Of a stretch of DNA of 40,812 bases, positions 1 to 9,993 are shown piece by piece. Source of the DNA: an uncultured Caryophanales bacterium (lineage in GTDB: Bacteria > Bacillota_I > Bacilli_A > RFN20 > CAG-826); NCBI GenBank assembly GCA_946612115.1, contig CAMOEI010000001.1, forward strand, positions 1 through 40,812, read 5' to 3'. The first letter of the stretch is position 1. Each line of letters opens with the position of its first letter. The notes under the pieces are model-generated. The model ran no database searches. It saw only the letters and a program-made list of their open reading frames with translations, and was not told where the DNA came from. The position numbers were made by a program, and so were the translations under genes.

Positions 1-2
1 CT

Positions 3-743
3 AGCGCTGCGAAGTTTGTCATCAACACAGTCAACGCTTTATCAATGGACGCTAATTGTTTCAAAGTTGGTAAAGTTCACGTCGTTGAAGTCATGGGAAG
101 AAACGCTGGCTGGTTAACTGCTTCTGCTGATTTACTCCCAGAACAAACTAGACCTCATTTAATCTATATCCCTGAGAATAAATTCGATTTAGAAGAATTC
201 TTAGTGGAAGTTAAAAAAGTCTACGATGAAAAAGGCTATGCGATGGTTTGTATTTCCGAAGGAATTGAATTCCCAAGAAGTAACAAAAACGCTCGAGTGG
301 ATGGCTTTGGTCACGCTCAATTAGGCGGAGCCGCTGCTGGATTATGCGAAATCATTGAAGATCGATTAGATTTACCAACTAGAGCGGTGGAACTCTCTTT
401 AACTCAAAGAGCCTGCCCACTTGCTATTTCTAAAGTTGATAGAGAAGAAGCTATTAGAACTGGTGAAACCGCTGTTAAAGCAGCCTTAGATGGTGTTACT
501 GGTAAGATGGTTATCTTCAAAAGAGTTTCTCAATCTCCATATAAGATTGATTTAGAACTTGCAGACTTATCTTTAGTTGCTAACGCTGAAAGTGTTATTA
601 GACCATCTATGATGGTGGATCACACTAGAATGAGCCAAGAATTTAGAGACTATGTCGCTCCACTTATCGTTGGAGAAGTTGAACTCAAGACTAAAGACGG
701 CATCGTCACTATGGCTAATTGGAAGAAAGTTCGCGTTAAATAA
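3..743 (+). CDS. pfp: 6-phosphofructokinase, probably PPi-dependent (5' truncated by window edge)
   Basis: Phosphorylates fructose-6-phosphate to fructose-1,6-bisphosphate in glycolysis. The frame is open from the first bases, so the N-terminal third, including the GGD phosphoryl-donor loop, lies outside the window. The visible part holds the family motif VEVMGRNAGWL, the SEGIEF segment and the TGKMV motif. The stretch from VEVMGR to the stop is about 215 residues, longer than in ATP-dependent Bacillus PfkA (about 160), and with the C-terminal PLIVGE it resembles the roughly 400-residue PPi-type or mixed-substrate group. Family membership is clear; the donor (PPi or ATP) is inference because the deciding residues are not visible. 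Its stop codon overlaps the next start by one base (taATG), so it is probably co-transcribed with the ATP synthase genes. Confidence 0.85.
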   Translation, partial: SAAKFVINTVNALSMDANCFKVGKVHVVEVMGRNAGWLTASADLLPEQTRPHLIYIPENKFDLEEFLVEVKKVYDEKGYAMVCISEGIEFPRSNKNARVDGFGHAQLGGAAAGLCEIIEDRLDLPTRAVELSLTQRACPLAISKVDREEAIRTGETAVKAALDGVTGKMVIFKRVSQSPYKIDLELADLSLVANAESVIRPSMMVDHTRMSQEFRDYVAPLIVGEVELKTKDGIVTMANWKKVRVK

Positions 744-1144
744 TGCAAAGGATTAAAAAAATATCTATTCCGTTTCGCACCTCGATTATTGTTACTTTCG
801 TAGCGATAGTCGGGTTTTGTGCTTCTTGCTGGTTGATTAACTCAGACTTATCCTTGATTCCTTTTGGATTCTTAATCGCTGGAGGAATTATTGGACTAGT
901 TTACGCGTTAAGTGGATTATTCCTCATCATCGATGAAAAGAAATCATCATCAGGATTTTCTATCGCTTCTATCGCCATTAGAAACTTCATTCTTATTGGA
1001 GCGATGATTGCGATGGCGTTAATAGATAAATTTAATAACATTCCATTTTATAACCTCTATGTTTTTGTTGGAGTTTATACAGTTGGAATTGCAACTTACA
1101 TCATTTTCAATTTAATCGAATCTAAAAAGGAGAAAAATGTATAG
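743..1144 (+). CDS. Small four-helix membrane protein, AtpI-like by position
   Basis: A 133-residue hydrophobic protein with about four predicted membrane segments (roughly residues 14-33, 38-62, 77-94 and 104-125) and a lysine-rich C-terminal tail. It has no soluble domain and no motif I can name. Its place directly before atpB, its size and its topology match AtpI/UncI, the poorly conserved protein that helps assemble the c-ring, but sequence similarity is not obvious by eye. It starts within the pfk stop codon and overlaps atpB by 8 bases, so translation is probably coupled. Function is inferred from position only. Confidence 0.6.
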   Translation: MQRIKKISIPFRTSIIVTFVAIVGFCASCWLINSDLSLIPFGFLIAGGIIGLVYALSGLFLIIDEKKSSSGFSIASIAIRNFILIGAMIAMALIDKFNNIPFYNLYVFVGVYTVGIATYIIFNLIESKKEKNV

Positions 1145-1910
1145 CGTAGTCAACCTTGACATTGCTGGACAATTCCTTGATACCTCTAAAGGGTTATCAG
1201 GGGAAACCATTAGCTCACTTATCGTAGTGGGCGTTTTGGTTTTACTCTCTATTTATATTGCGATTAGAGCGAGATTTGCTGACCCACTAAAAAAACCTAA
1301 AGGAATTTTATTCCTTGCTGAAGCAGGAGTAAGTTTCTTTGATGGGTTAGTGGAATCTCTTATGGGCAAAAGATATAACGGCTTTGGTGGACTGATGATG
1401 GCTATTGGAGTGTATTTATTCCTCGCCTTCATTTTCGGTTTAACAGGTTTACCTGCTCCGATTACTAATCTAGCCACTCCTTTATCTTTAGGATTAATCA
1501 CATTTACTTTGATTCACGCTAATGCGATTAGATTTCAAAAGTTTAGATATTTTAAACGTTATATTGATCCTATTCCGGTATTTTTACCGATTAACTTAAT
1601 ATCCATGTGGGCCCCGTTGCTCTCTCTTACTATGCGTTTATTTGGTAACGCTTTAGCAGGATGGACTTTAATGACTTTACTATATTCTGCGATCGGTGGA
1701 ATTGGAGATGCGGTTATTGAATACGCTGGGCAAGTTATGCACGTTGGAGGATTTATCGTTCCATTTGTGACACCGATCTTGCACGCTTATTTTGATTTAT
1801 TCTCTGGATTTATCCAGACTACTGTCTTCTTGTTCCTATCAATGATCTTTATTTCAAATGAAGGACCGGAAGATGATATTGAAGAAATTGCAATGAAAGG
1901 AGGAAATTAA
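1137..1910 (+). CDS. atpB: F-type ATP synthase subunit a
   Basis: Membrane subunit that forms the ion half-channels against the c-ring. The 257-residue protein has about five to six hydrophobic segments. The signature helix MRLFGNALAG includes the essential arginine, Arg167, which separates the two half-channels. A conserved C-terminal HAYFDLFSGFIQ segment follows. The start at 1137 has a purine-rich ribosome binding site (AAAAGGAG) inside the end of the upstream gene. It is followed after one base by atpE. First subunit gene in the standard a-c-b-delta-alpha-gamma-beta-epsilon order. Confidence 0.96.
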   Translation: MYSVVNLDIAGQFLDTSKGLSGETISSLIVVGVLVLLSIYIAIRARFADPLKKPKGILFLAEAGVSFFDGLVESLMGKRYNGFGGLMMAIGVYLFLAFIFGLTGLPAPITNLATPLSLGLITFTLIHANAIRFQKFRYFKRYIDPIPVFLPINLISMWAPLLSLTMRLFGNALAGWTLMTLLYSAIGGIGDAVIEYAGQVMHVGGFIVPFVTPILHAYFDLFSGFIQTTVFLFLSMIFISNEGPEDDIEEIAMKGGN

Positions 1911-1911
1911 T

Positions 1912-2127
1912 ATGGGTAATGCCTTAGCAGCCGCTATTGCTATTTTAGCTGTTATGCCTTCCGCGTTAGGCGAAGCGTGGGTGTGTGCTAAAACTGCAGA
2001 AGGAATGAGTAGAAATCCAGATATGTATAGCAAGCTTAGAACTAACATGATTCTTGCATGTGCGCTTGTCGAAACTACTGCGATTTATTCTTTATTAGTC
2101 GCTATTTTGATTATTTTCGTTGCATAA
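1912..2127 (+). CDS. atpE: F-type ATP synthase subunit c, two-carboxylate Na+-type ion site
   Basis: The 71-residue proteolipid forms the rotor ring. Helix 2 contains the ion-carrying Glu54 in the context VETTAIY. Thr55, Thr56 and Tyr59 fall where Na+-translocating rings have Ser/Thr66, Thr67 and Tyr70. Helix 1 has Glu21, exactly 33 residues before Glu54; this is the spacing of Gln32/Glu65 in Ilyobacter and of the Glu32/Glu65 pair in the Fusobacterium two-carboxylate ring. Helix 1 is alanine-rich (AAAIAILA) rather than carrying the usual GxGxGxG. The polar loop has the conserved RNP. Strong Shine-Dalgarno GGAGG. Sodium coupling is inferred from these residues. Confidence 0.95.
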   Translation: MGNALAAAIAILAVMPSALGEAWVCAKTAEGMSRNPDMYSKLRTNMILACALVETTAIYSLLVAILIIFVA

Positions 2128-2140
2128 AGGAGGGCAAATA

Positions 2141-2713
2141 ATGAAAAAGACAAAGATTTTAATCTTGTCTCCGCTTGTGATTTTCTTAACAAGCTGTGAT
2201 ATTAATATCACCAGTGAAGATTTTACAAGCAAACTCATCCCTAATTGGCCAAGTTTTGTTGCTCAATTAGGTGCTTTAATTGTCCTTATTTTAGTCGTTA
2301 TCATTTTTGCTTATAAACCAGTGAAAAAGATTATTAATAAACGACAAGAGTACATCGAAAATAACATCAAAGAAAGCGAGAAGAGTAAAGCGGTTTGGCA
2401 AGAGAACGAACTCAAATCCAAGGAAACCATTATCGCAAGTAATAAAGAAGCTGATCGCATTATTAGCGAAGCCAAAAAACAAGCTAATGAAGAAAAAGCC
2501 GCAATTCTTGAACAAACTTCTAAAGATGTCGAAAAGATGAAGCTAACCGCTCAAGAAGATATTGCAAGAATGGAATTAGAAGCTCAAGAATCCATTAGAA
2601 AAGAAATGGTGGATGTCGCTTTAGATGCTTCTAAAGAATTACTTGGAAGAGAAGTTGATTCCAAAGATAACAAACGTTTACTCGAAGAATTTATTGAGGA
2701 TATGAAGAAATAA
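2141..2713 (+). CDS. atpF: F-type ATP synthase subunit b, predicted lipoprotein
   Basis: Peripheral stalk subunit. I place the start at ATG 2141, just after the ribosome binding site AAAGGAGGG; an upstream TTG at 2120 would put that site inside the gene. The N terminus is a typical lipoprotein signal, with MKKTK, a hydrophobic stretch and the lipobox LTSC (Cys19). A normal b-subunit membrane helix follows at about residues 31-54. The rest is a long charged alpha-helix rich in Glu, Lys and Ala, as expected for the stalk. A lipoprotein subunit b is known from Mycoplasma pneumoniae and is not the rule in Bacilli. 190 residues. Confidence 0.93.
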   Translation: MKKTKILILSPLVIFLTSCDINITSEDFTSKLIPNWPSFVAQLGALIVLILVVIIFAYKPVKKIINKRQEYIENNIKESEKSKAVWQENELKSKETIIASNKEADRIISEAKKQANEEKAAILEQTSKDVEKMKLTAQEDIARMELEAQESIRKEMVDVALDASKELLGREVDSKDNKRLLEEFIEDMKK

Positions 2714-2715
2714 GT

Positions 2716-3252
2716 ATGAATGAACTCGCGAATCGTTACGCTACAGCTTTATATTCGTTAAAGTTAGATTCTAATAAGTTAGTCGAAACTCAAAACGAAG
2801 TTAAAGAATTGAAGAAGATTATCAAAGATAATCCTGATTTCATTATGATCTTATCTTCCTCATATTATGATTTCAAAAAGAAAAGCGAGATTATTGATAT
2901 AACACTAGTGAATGTTGATGAAGATATTAAAAATCTCCTCAAGATTGCGGTTAAAAATCATCGCGCGAATCTCATTGTTGAAATCTTTGAAGAATTTAAT
3001 TCTTTAGTAAACGAATATCGCGGAATCATTGAAGGATTAGTTTATAGCTCAATGCCTTTAAAAGAAGACGAGCTAACTAAACTCAATAAAGCTATTAGTG
3101 AAGTAGAATCCCGTCCTACCGATCTAAAAAATATTATCGACCCATCTTTAATCGGTGGAGTCAAAGTGGTCATCAACGATCACATTTATGACGGAAGTAT
3201 TAAACATCATATCGACGAGATGAAGAAAGCCTTACTACATAAGGAGGATTAG
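2716..3252 (+). CDS. atpH: F-type ATP synthase subunit delta
   Basis: Peripheral stalk cap that joins subunit b to the top of the alpha3beta3 head. The 178-residue protein begins with [13 protein letters not shown], typical of the family, and ends with the characteristic [16 protein letters not shown] segment, close to the usual GG-(I/V)-x-(I/V)-GD-x(3)-DGS consensus. It starts two bases after the atpF stop and ends two bases before atpA, with the atpA ribosome binding site AAGGAGG inside its last codons. Length is normal for the family. Confidence 0.95.
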   Translation: MNELANRYATALYSLKLDSNKLVETQNEVKELKKIIKDNPDFIMILSSSYYDFKKKSEIIDITLVNVDEDIKNLLKIAVKNHRANLIVEIFEEFNSLVNEYRGIIEGLVYSSMPLKEDELTKLNKAISEVESRPTDLKNIIDPSLIGGVKVVINDHIYDGSIKHHIDEMKKALLHKED

Positions 3253-3254
3253 TT

Positions 3255-4766
3255 ATGAAAATTAACGCTAATGAGATTAGTGCTTTAATTAAAGAACAAA
3301 TCAAAAACTACAACCACGAAATCGATAGCAGTGACGTTGGAACAGTTGTCACTGTAGGAGATGGAATTGCTTTAGTTTACGGCTTAAGTCAAGCTATGCT
3401 TGGTGAACTTTTATTGTTCCCAAATGACATCTATGGCTTAGTGATGAATCTAGAAGCAGATCACGTCGGTGCAGTTTTACTTGGCGACGATTCTTTAATT
3501 AAAGAAGGAGATGAAGTCAAGCGCACAAAACGCGTTATGGAAGTTCCTGTTGGAGATGCTTTACTTGGTAGAGTAGTTAACGCTTTAGGTCAACCTATTG
3601 ATGGACTTGGACCTATTGAAACTAAAAAGCTTAGACCAATTGAAGTTATCGCTCCTGGAGTTATCACTCGTAAAAGTGTTGATACCCCACTTCAAACAGG
3701 AATTACCGCTATTGATGCGATTACCCCAATTGGAAGAGGTCAAAGAGAACTTATTATCGGAGACCGCCAAACCGGAAAAACCGCAATTGCTATTGACACT
3801 ATTATTAATCAAAAAGATCAAAACGTCCTCTGTATTTATGTCGCTATCGGTCAAAAAAATTCAACTGTTGCCCAAATCGTCGATAAATTAAAATCTCATG
3901 ATGCACTTAGTTACACTCTTGTAGTAAGCGCAACAGCTAGTGAACCTGCTCCAATGCTTTATGTTGCTCCTTATGCTGGAGTTGCTATGGCGGAAGAGTG
4001 GATGAGCCAAGGTAAAGATGTCTTAATCGTCTATGACGATTTAAGTAAACATGCGGTTAGCTATCGTACTTTATCTTTGCTTTTAAAACGTTCCCCAGGA
4101 AGAGAAGCTTATCCTGGAGATGTCTTCTATCTACATAGTAGATTACTCGAAAGAGCGTGTAAGTTAGATGATAAATATGGTGGAGGTTCAATTACCGCTT
4201 TACCAATTGTTGAAACTCAATCTGGAGATATCAGTGCTTATATTCCTACTAATGTAATTAGTATTACTGATGGACAAATCTTCTTAGTGACCGATTTATT
4301 TAACGCTGGTCAAAGACCTGCAATCGACGCTGGATTATCAGTTTCTAGAGTTGGAGGAGCCGCTCAAACTAAGGCGATGAAACAAGTTGCTAGAAGTATC
4401 AAGATTGATATTGCTAGTTATAACGAGATGAAATCATTTGCCCAGTTTGGTAGTGATTTAGATGCTTCAACGTTAGCAATTTTAAATCACGGCGATGCTT
4501 TAAATGAGGTTTTAAAACAAACTCAATATCACCCATATTCACTAGATAAAGAGATCTTCTATCTTTTCATGGCGAAAAATAAATATCTAGATTCGCTTAA
4601 AAAAGATAAAGTTAGTGAGTATGTCGCTAAAGCGTATGAATACGCTACTAATAACGCTAAAGAAGCCTTAAAGGCGATTAATAATGAAAAAGAGATTTCA
4701 GATAAAACTGAAAAAGCTTTAACCGAATGTATTAATAAATTCGTTGAAATCTCTAAAGAAGAATAG
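3255..4766 (+). CDS. atpA: F-type ATP synthase subunit alpha
   Basis: Regulatory, non-catalytic nucleotide-binding subunit of the F1 head. The 503-residue protein has the N-terminal beta-barrel, then Walker A GDRQTGKT at residues 169-176, the segment [10 protein letters not shown] (Walker B region), the alpha signature around [20 protein letters not shown], and a helical C-terminal domain. The arginine-finger region [15 protein letters not shown] is intact. The C-terminal region is somewhat Lys/Glu-rich but full length. Preceded by AAGGAGG. Confidence 0.98.
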   Translation: MKINANEISALIKEQIKNYNHEIDSSDVGTVVTVGDGIALVYGLSQAMLGELLLFPNDIYGLVMNLEADHVGAVLLGDDSLIKEGDEVKRTKRVMEVPVGDALLGRVVNALGQPIDGLGPIETKKLRPIEVIAPGVITRKSVDTPLQTGITAIDAITPIGRGQRELIIGDRQTGKTAIAIDTIINQKDQNVLCIYVAIGQKNSTVAQIVDKLKSHDALSYTLVVSATASEPAPMLYVAPYAGVAMAEEWMSQGKDVLIVYDDLSKHAVSYRTLSLLLKRSPGREAYPGDVFYLHSRLLERACKLDDKYGGGSITALPIVETQSGDISAYIPTNVISITDGQIFLVTDLFNAGQRPAIDAGLSVSRVGGAAQTKAMKQVARSIKIDIASYNEMKSFAQFGSDLDASTLAILNHGDALNEVLKQTQYHPYSLDKEIFYLFMAKNKYLDSLKKDKVSEYVAKAYEYATNNAKEALKAINNEKEISDKTEKALTECINKFVEISKEE

Positions 4767-4775
4767 AAATAATTT

Positions 4776-5615
4776 ATGTCTACTGGTGTTAGTAAAATTA
4801 AAACTCGAATCAAATCCATTACTGGGGCATATAAAGTCACTAGTGCGATGAAACTAGTTTCCACTGTTAAACTTAAGCAGTGGAGAAATAAAATGCTCGC
4901 CAATAAGGAATATATCCATGAACTTCATGAAGTGATGGGGATTATTTTATCTAACGCTAATAAGAGTGATTCACCATTACTACAAAATAATGAAAACGCC
5001 AAGAAATCACTTTATGTGATTATCTCTTCAACTTTAGGACTTTGTGGTAGTTATAACACTAATATCTTTAAAGAAGCTGACGCTAAAATCTCTAAAGACG
5101 ATGAAGCAATCATTATTGGAGAAAAAGGAATAAGTTATTACGAAAAAGAAGAGTTCAAAAAGATTGAAGGATTCGATTATCGAAATAAAGTTGAAAAAGG
5201 ATTAGTTAATGAACTTGCTAACTATATCGTTAACGAATACGAAAAAGGAACTTATAAAGAAATTCACCTCATCTATTCTGAATATAAAAATTCCTTAGTG
5301 TTCCTTGCTAAAGATTTCAAACTATTACCTTTAGATTTATCTACTATTGATCTTAACGGCTATCCACCAATTATTGAACCTAACGCGAATGAATTACTTT
5401 CTAGTTTGACTAGATTCTATCTAGACGCTGAAATTTATAGCAAATTATTAGAAAGTGAAGTCTGTGAGCAAGGGGCTAGAAGTAATGCGATGGAAAACGC
5501 CACAAATAACGCTAAAGAATTACTCGAAGACTTACAAATTGAATTTAATAAAGCTAGACAAGCCGCCATCACTCAAGAAATTACCGAGATTGTCGCGGCT
5601 AGTAAAGCAATTTAA
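4776..5615 (+). CDS. atpG: F-type ATP synthase subunit gamma
   Basis: Central rotor shaft. The 279-residue protein starts with STGVSKIKTRIKSI and continues with ITGAYKVTSAMKLVS, the conserved N-terminal coiled-coil helix. The C-terminal helix has the conserved ARSNAMENATNNAKEL and FNKARQAAITQEITEIV segments that pair with it. There is a 9-base gap after atpA with only a weak ribosome binding site (AGAAATAAT), so translation may depend on coupling to atpA. Length is normal. Confidence 0.96.
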   Translation: MSTGVSKIKTRIKSITGAYKVTSAMKLVSTVKLKQWRNKMLANKEYIHELHEVMGIILSNANKSDSPLLQNNENAKKSLYVIISSTLGLCGSYNTNIFKEADAKISKDDEAIIIGEKGISYYEKEEFKKIEGFDYRNKVEKGLVNELANYIVNEYEKGTYKEIHLIYSEYKNSLVFLAKDFKLLPLDLSTIDLNGYPPIIEPNANELLSSLTRFYLDAEIYSKLLESEVCEQGARSNAMENATNNAKELLEDLQIEFNKARQAAITQEITEIVAASKAI

Positions 5616-7039
<1,424 letters not shown>

Positions 7040-7040
<1 letters not shown>

Positions 7041-7447
7041 TGGAAAAGGATTTTCAAGTAACAATTTACACTCCACTCGGAAAATATCTCGTCACTAGGG
7101 CGGAATATTTAAGTGTGAAAACAACTGTTTCAGTTATTGGTGTTTTACCTAATCACGCTCCATTAATTTCCACTTTGGAAGTTTGTAAGTTGACCATTAA
7201 AATCGCTGGAAAGACTTATACATATGCGATAAGTGGTGGAGTGATTGATATTAAGAAAAACACTGATGTTGTTTTACTTTTGAATTCTATTGAAAGACAA
7301 GATGAAATCGATATTTTAAGAGCAAAGGCCGCTAAAGATAGAGCGGAAGAGTTACTTAAACATAGCGATGAAATCGATGTTAAACGCGCCAAAGCATCTT
7401 TAGCTAGAGCGCTTAATCGTATTTCTGTTTACGAAAATAAATTATAA
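7040..7447 (+). CDS. atpC: F-type ATP synthase subunit epsilon
   Basis: Regulatory subunit of the rotor that can inhibit ATP hydrolysis. The 135-residue protein has the N-terminal beta-sandwich with the conserved GVLPNHAPL segment and a complete C-terminal helical hairpin (DILRAKAAKDRAEELL and KRAKASLARALNRI), so the inhibitory domain is not truncated. It is translationally coupled to atpD by a one-base overlap and is the last ATP synthase gene of the operon. Confidence 0.95.
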
Positions 7448-7467
7448 TTTATATAGGAGGATGTTTT

Positions 7468-8028
7468 ATGCACCCATGGCATGATGTCAAAGCAAGTCGA
7501 GTTACTCCAGATAAGTTTCTCGCGTTAATCGAAATTTCTAAGGCTAGTAAAAATAAGTACGAACTAGATAAAGAAACAGGTCATCTTATTCTTGACCGCG
7601 TCTTATTTACTTCTACTCACTATCCACAAAACTATGGTTTTATTCCAAGAACCTACGCTAGAGATTATGACCCTTTAGATGTTTTAGTTTTATGTAGTGA
7701 ATCAATTATTCCAATGTCTTTTGTGGAATGTAAACCAATTGGAGTTCTCATTATGAAAGATAATGGTTTGTTTGATGAAAAGATTATTGCTGTTCCTTTA
7801 AATGATCCATTTTATTCTCCTTACGATAATATTACTGATATCCCATCTCACATCATGGATGAGATCAAACACTTCTTTGCGGTCTATAAGACTTTAGAAG
7901 GAAAATCTACAGCGATTGACGAAGTCAAAGATGTAAATGTCGCTAAAGAGATTATCGCTGAATGTATCAGCGCTTATAAAACAATTATTGAACCAAAGCA
8001 TTTAGCAGAAAGAAAAGCTCACTGTTAA
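7468..8028 (+). CDS. ppa: Inorganic pyrophosphatase, family I
   Basis: Hydrolyses pyrophosphate to phosphate in the cytosol, pulling biosynthetic reactions forward. The 186-residue protein contains the family I signature DYDPLDVLVL with the metal-binding aspartates, plus the upstream YPQNYGFIP segment and Lys/Glu ligands near the start (IEISKASKNKYELD). Family I is less common than the DHH family II enzyme in Bacilli. Its own ribosome binding site AGGAGG lies in the 20-base gap after atpC. It overlaps trmL by one base (taATG). The nearby phosphofructokinase seems to use PPi, so the two enzymes may compete for one substrate. Confidence 0.95.
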   Translation: MHPWHDVKASRVTPDKFLALIEISKASKNKYELDKETGHLILDRVLFTSTHYPQNYGFIPRTYARDYDPLDVLVLCSESIIPMSFVECKPIGVLIMKDNGLFDEKIIAVPLNDPFYSPYDNITDIPSHIMDEIKHFFAVYKTLEGKSTAIDEVKDVNVAKEIIAECISAYKTIIEPKHLAERKAHC

Positions 8029-8549
8029 TGATTCATATCGTTTTGTATCGTCCTGAAAAACCACAAAACACTGGTAATATTATGAGAACGTGCGTCGCTA
8101 TCGGCGCCGTTTTAGATATTATTGGACCTCTTTCTTTTTCTTTAGATCATAAAGATCTTCTTAGAGCGGGATTAGATTATATCGATTCATTGAAATATAA
8201 TATCTTTCCTACCTACGAAGAATATTTAAAAGAATACCCTAATGCGGATACTTACTATGTAACTAGATATTCAAATAAGGTTTATTCCTCTTTTGATTTT
8301 ACTGATTCTAATAGAAATATCTTTTTGATGTTTGGAAGAGAATCAACCGGCATCCCTCATGATATTTTAAGAAGTCATCCTGATAGACTACTTAGAATTC
8401 CAATGGTGCCAGAAGCGAGAAGCTTAAATTTATCTAACTCAGTAGCAATAGTGGTTTATGAAGTATTAAGACAACAAAAATTCACTAATCTTTCGACTAG
8501 TGAACAAATTAAAGGAGAAAACTTTTTATTTGATGAAGTTAACCATTAA
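8028..8549 (+). CDS. trmL: tRNA (cytidine/uridine-34-2'-O)-methyltransferase, SPOUT family
   Basis: Methylates the ribose of the wobble nucleotide in tRNA-Leu isoacceptors, using S-adenosylmethionine. The 173-residue protein shows the three SPOUT motifs: PQNTGNIMRTC near the N terminus, FGRESTGIP in the middle, and the knot-forming IPMVPEARSLNLSNSVAIVVYE at the C terminus. This is the short YibK/CspR form with no extra RNA-binding domain. Its last 11 bases overlap the end of rqcH on the other strand. Confidence 0.93.
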   Translation: MIHIVLYRPEKPQNTGNIMRTCVAIGAVLDIIGPLSFSLDHKDLLRAGLDYIDSLKYNIFPTYEEYLKEYPNADTYYVTRYSNKVYSSFDFTDSNRNIFLMFGRESTGIPHDILRSHPDRLLRIPMVPEARSLNLSNSVAIVVYEVLRQQKFTNLSTSEQIKGENFLFDEVNH

Positions 8550-9924
8550 ATCTACGTTGGTTTTTCATTAAGAGTTTAGTGGACTCTCTAACGCTATGTA
8601 AGGTATAAGTTTCATAGTTTAATAAATTAACTTCTCCCTTAGCTTGACCTTTACGAAGGTCTTTTATTTTGCTGACTTGGACTTCCCCTAATTCTTTATT
8701 TGAAAGTATTAAGGCAATTTCACTAGCCACCAGTAACTCTTCTTTACTTGGATTATTGCTATAGATAACAACGTGAGATCCATGATAATTAGCGATATGG
8801 ATAAAGACAAAATCTTTATTAGCCTTTTTAAAAGTTAAATAATCGTTTTGATCTTTATTTTTACCAAAGGCAATTTTAGTTTTGCCTAATTCGATATAGT
8901 AAGGTTCTTTATAGTCGATTTTGATCTTTCTTTTAGTTTTATATTTCCCTGGAAGATATTTTTCATATAATTCATAGATTTCTTCTTCATCTAAATAATC
9001 AAAGATTTCTAAGATATGACTAATTTCTTCTATTTCGTTAGTAGCGATATTAATTTCTCTATTATCATTTTCGATTGTTCTTTTACTCTTTTTATATTTA
9101 GTAAAATAATTATTCGCATTACTTAAGACGTCTAAATCATAGTCGTAATCTTTTAAATCTAAAGATTTAATATAGTTATTTAATTCCTCTTTATCATTTT
9201 GTAATGTTAATAAAGTTTGACCGATATTGACATATTCAATCTTCGCTTTTGCCTCTTCAATTTCTTTATTTAAAACGGTTAACTTTTTATTTAAAGATTT
9301 AACTTTTCTTTTTAATTGTTCATATAAAGGAAGAGCGTTTTCCTTAGCTTTTTTGTTATCCATCTCTAAAACATATCGATTAACTTCTTCTTTATATTTT
9401 TCATAATCTGATTCATTTACTTTTAAGGTTTGGTTTTTCTTTATTGGTTGATAAATAAATCCTCTAATGACGACATGATTATTAGTTAAATCTGAATAAT
9501 GTTTCGCAAAGATAACTTTTTCTTCATTATCTAGAAGGATGAGATTATTGATTGTTGGGATGAGTTCAATGATTAGGTAATAGGTTTGTTTGACATAAAA
9601 CTCATCGCTTTTATGTAAGGTAATTTTTATAACGCGATCTTCATTAAGAATTTCGCTTTTAATAATGTACGATCCTTTTAGATATTTTCTTAAATTATCG
9701 TTATATTGACCTAATTCTGTATGGCTAGAATAATTTGAATCGATAAATCCAATAAATGGGGAGTTGTGATTTAGACTTATTAATAGTTTCTCTTTGGAAT
9801 AAAAAGAAAAGGAAAGTAGGACATCGCTAGAATTAATGACCACAACATTGGTGATGAAATTGTTTGCTATCTTTTTATTGATGTCTTCGTTAATTTTTCT
9901 TAATATCGAGAGGTCTAATTTCAT
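8539..9924 (-). CDS. rqcH: Ribosome quality control factor RqcH (NFACT protein)
   Basis: Binds stalled 50S subunits carrying peptidyl-tRNA and adds C-terminal alanine tails for degradation. Domains in order: NFACT-N (about residues 1-165) including the Asp96-Arg97 pair in NEDRVI that matches the DR motif needed for tailing; a charged helical and coiled-coil middle (about 175-310); and a C-terminal NFACT-R domain with GKNKDQNDYLTFKKA and HIANYHGSHVVI. At 461 residues it is shorter than Bacillus RqcH (about 570); the coiled coil and C-terminal tail look reduced. Start at ATG 9924 after GAGGAAAG. Formerly annotated as fibronectin-binding protein. Confidence 0.9.
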   Translation of the reverse strand: MKLDLSILRKINEDINKKIANNFITNVVVINSSDVLLSFSFYSKEKLLISLNHNSPFIGFIDSNYSSHTELGQYNDNLRKYLKGSYIIKSEILNEDRVIKITLHKSDEFYVKQTYYLIIELIPTINNLILLDNEEKVIFAKHYSDLTNNHVVIRGFIYQPIKKNQTLKVNESDYEKYKEEVNRYVLEMDNKKAKENALPLYEQLKRKVKSLNKKLTVLNKEIEEAKAKIEYVNIGQTLLTLQNDKEELNNYIKSLDLKDYDYDLDVLSNANNYFTKYKKSKRTIENDNREINIATNEIEEISHILEIFDYLDEEEIYELYEKYLPGKYKTKRKIKIDYKEPYYIELGKTKIAFGKNKDQNDYLTFKKANKDFVFIHIANYHGSHVVIYSNNPSKEELLVASEIALILSNKELGEVQVSKIKDLRKGQAKGEVNLLNYETYTLHSVRESTKLLMKNQRRFNG

Positions 9925-9939
9925 AATCTTTCCTCTTTA

Positions 9940-9968
9940 TCTATAACTTTTTCTTTGAAAGATGTCAA
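9940..9968 (-). promoter_or_regulatory. rqcH promoter
   Basis: On the minus strand a consensus -35 TTGACA (9968-9963) is followed after 17 bases by -10 TATAGA (9945-9940). The predicted transcript would start near 9933, about 9 bases before the rqcH ATG, so the leader is very short. The elements overlap the gmk promoter on the opposite strand. Confidence 0.7.
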
Positions 9969-9982
9969 TTTATCATTATAAT
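9955..9982 (+). promoter_or_regulatory. gmk promoter, near-leaderless
   Basis: -35 TTGAAA (9955-9960), 16-base spacer, perfect -10 TATAAT (9977-9982). The transcript would start near 9989, only about 5 bases before the gmk ATG at 9994. No Shine-Dalgarno sequence is present upstream of that ATG. Confidence 0.7.
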
Positions 9983-9993
9983 TTCTTACAAGT

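Noticed and set aside
2120-2140. Upstream TTG start of atpF
   Set aside because: The strong ribosome binding site lies inside that extension and the ATG at 2141 begins a proper lipoprotein signal.
3585-3891. Open frames on both strands within atpA
   Set aside because: They lie wholly inside a conserved gene, lack ribosome binding sites and encode low-complexity sequence produced by its codon pattern.
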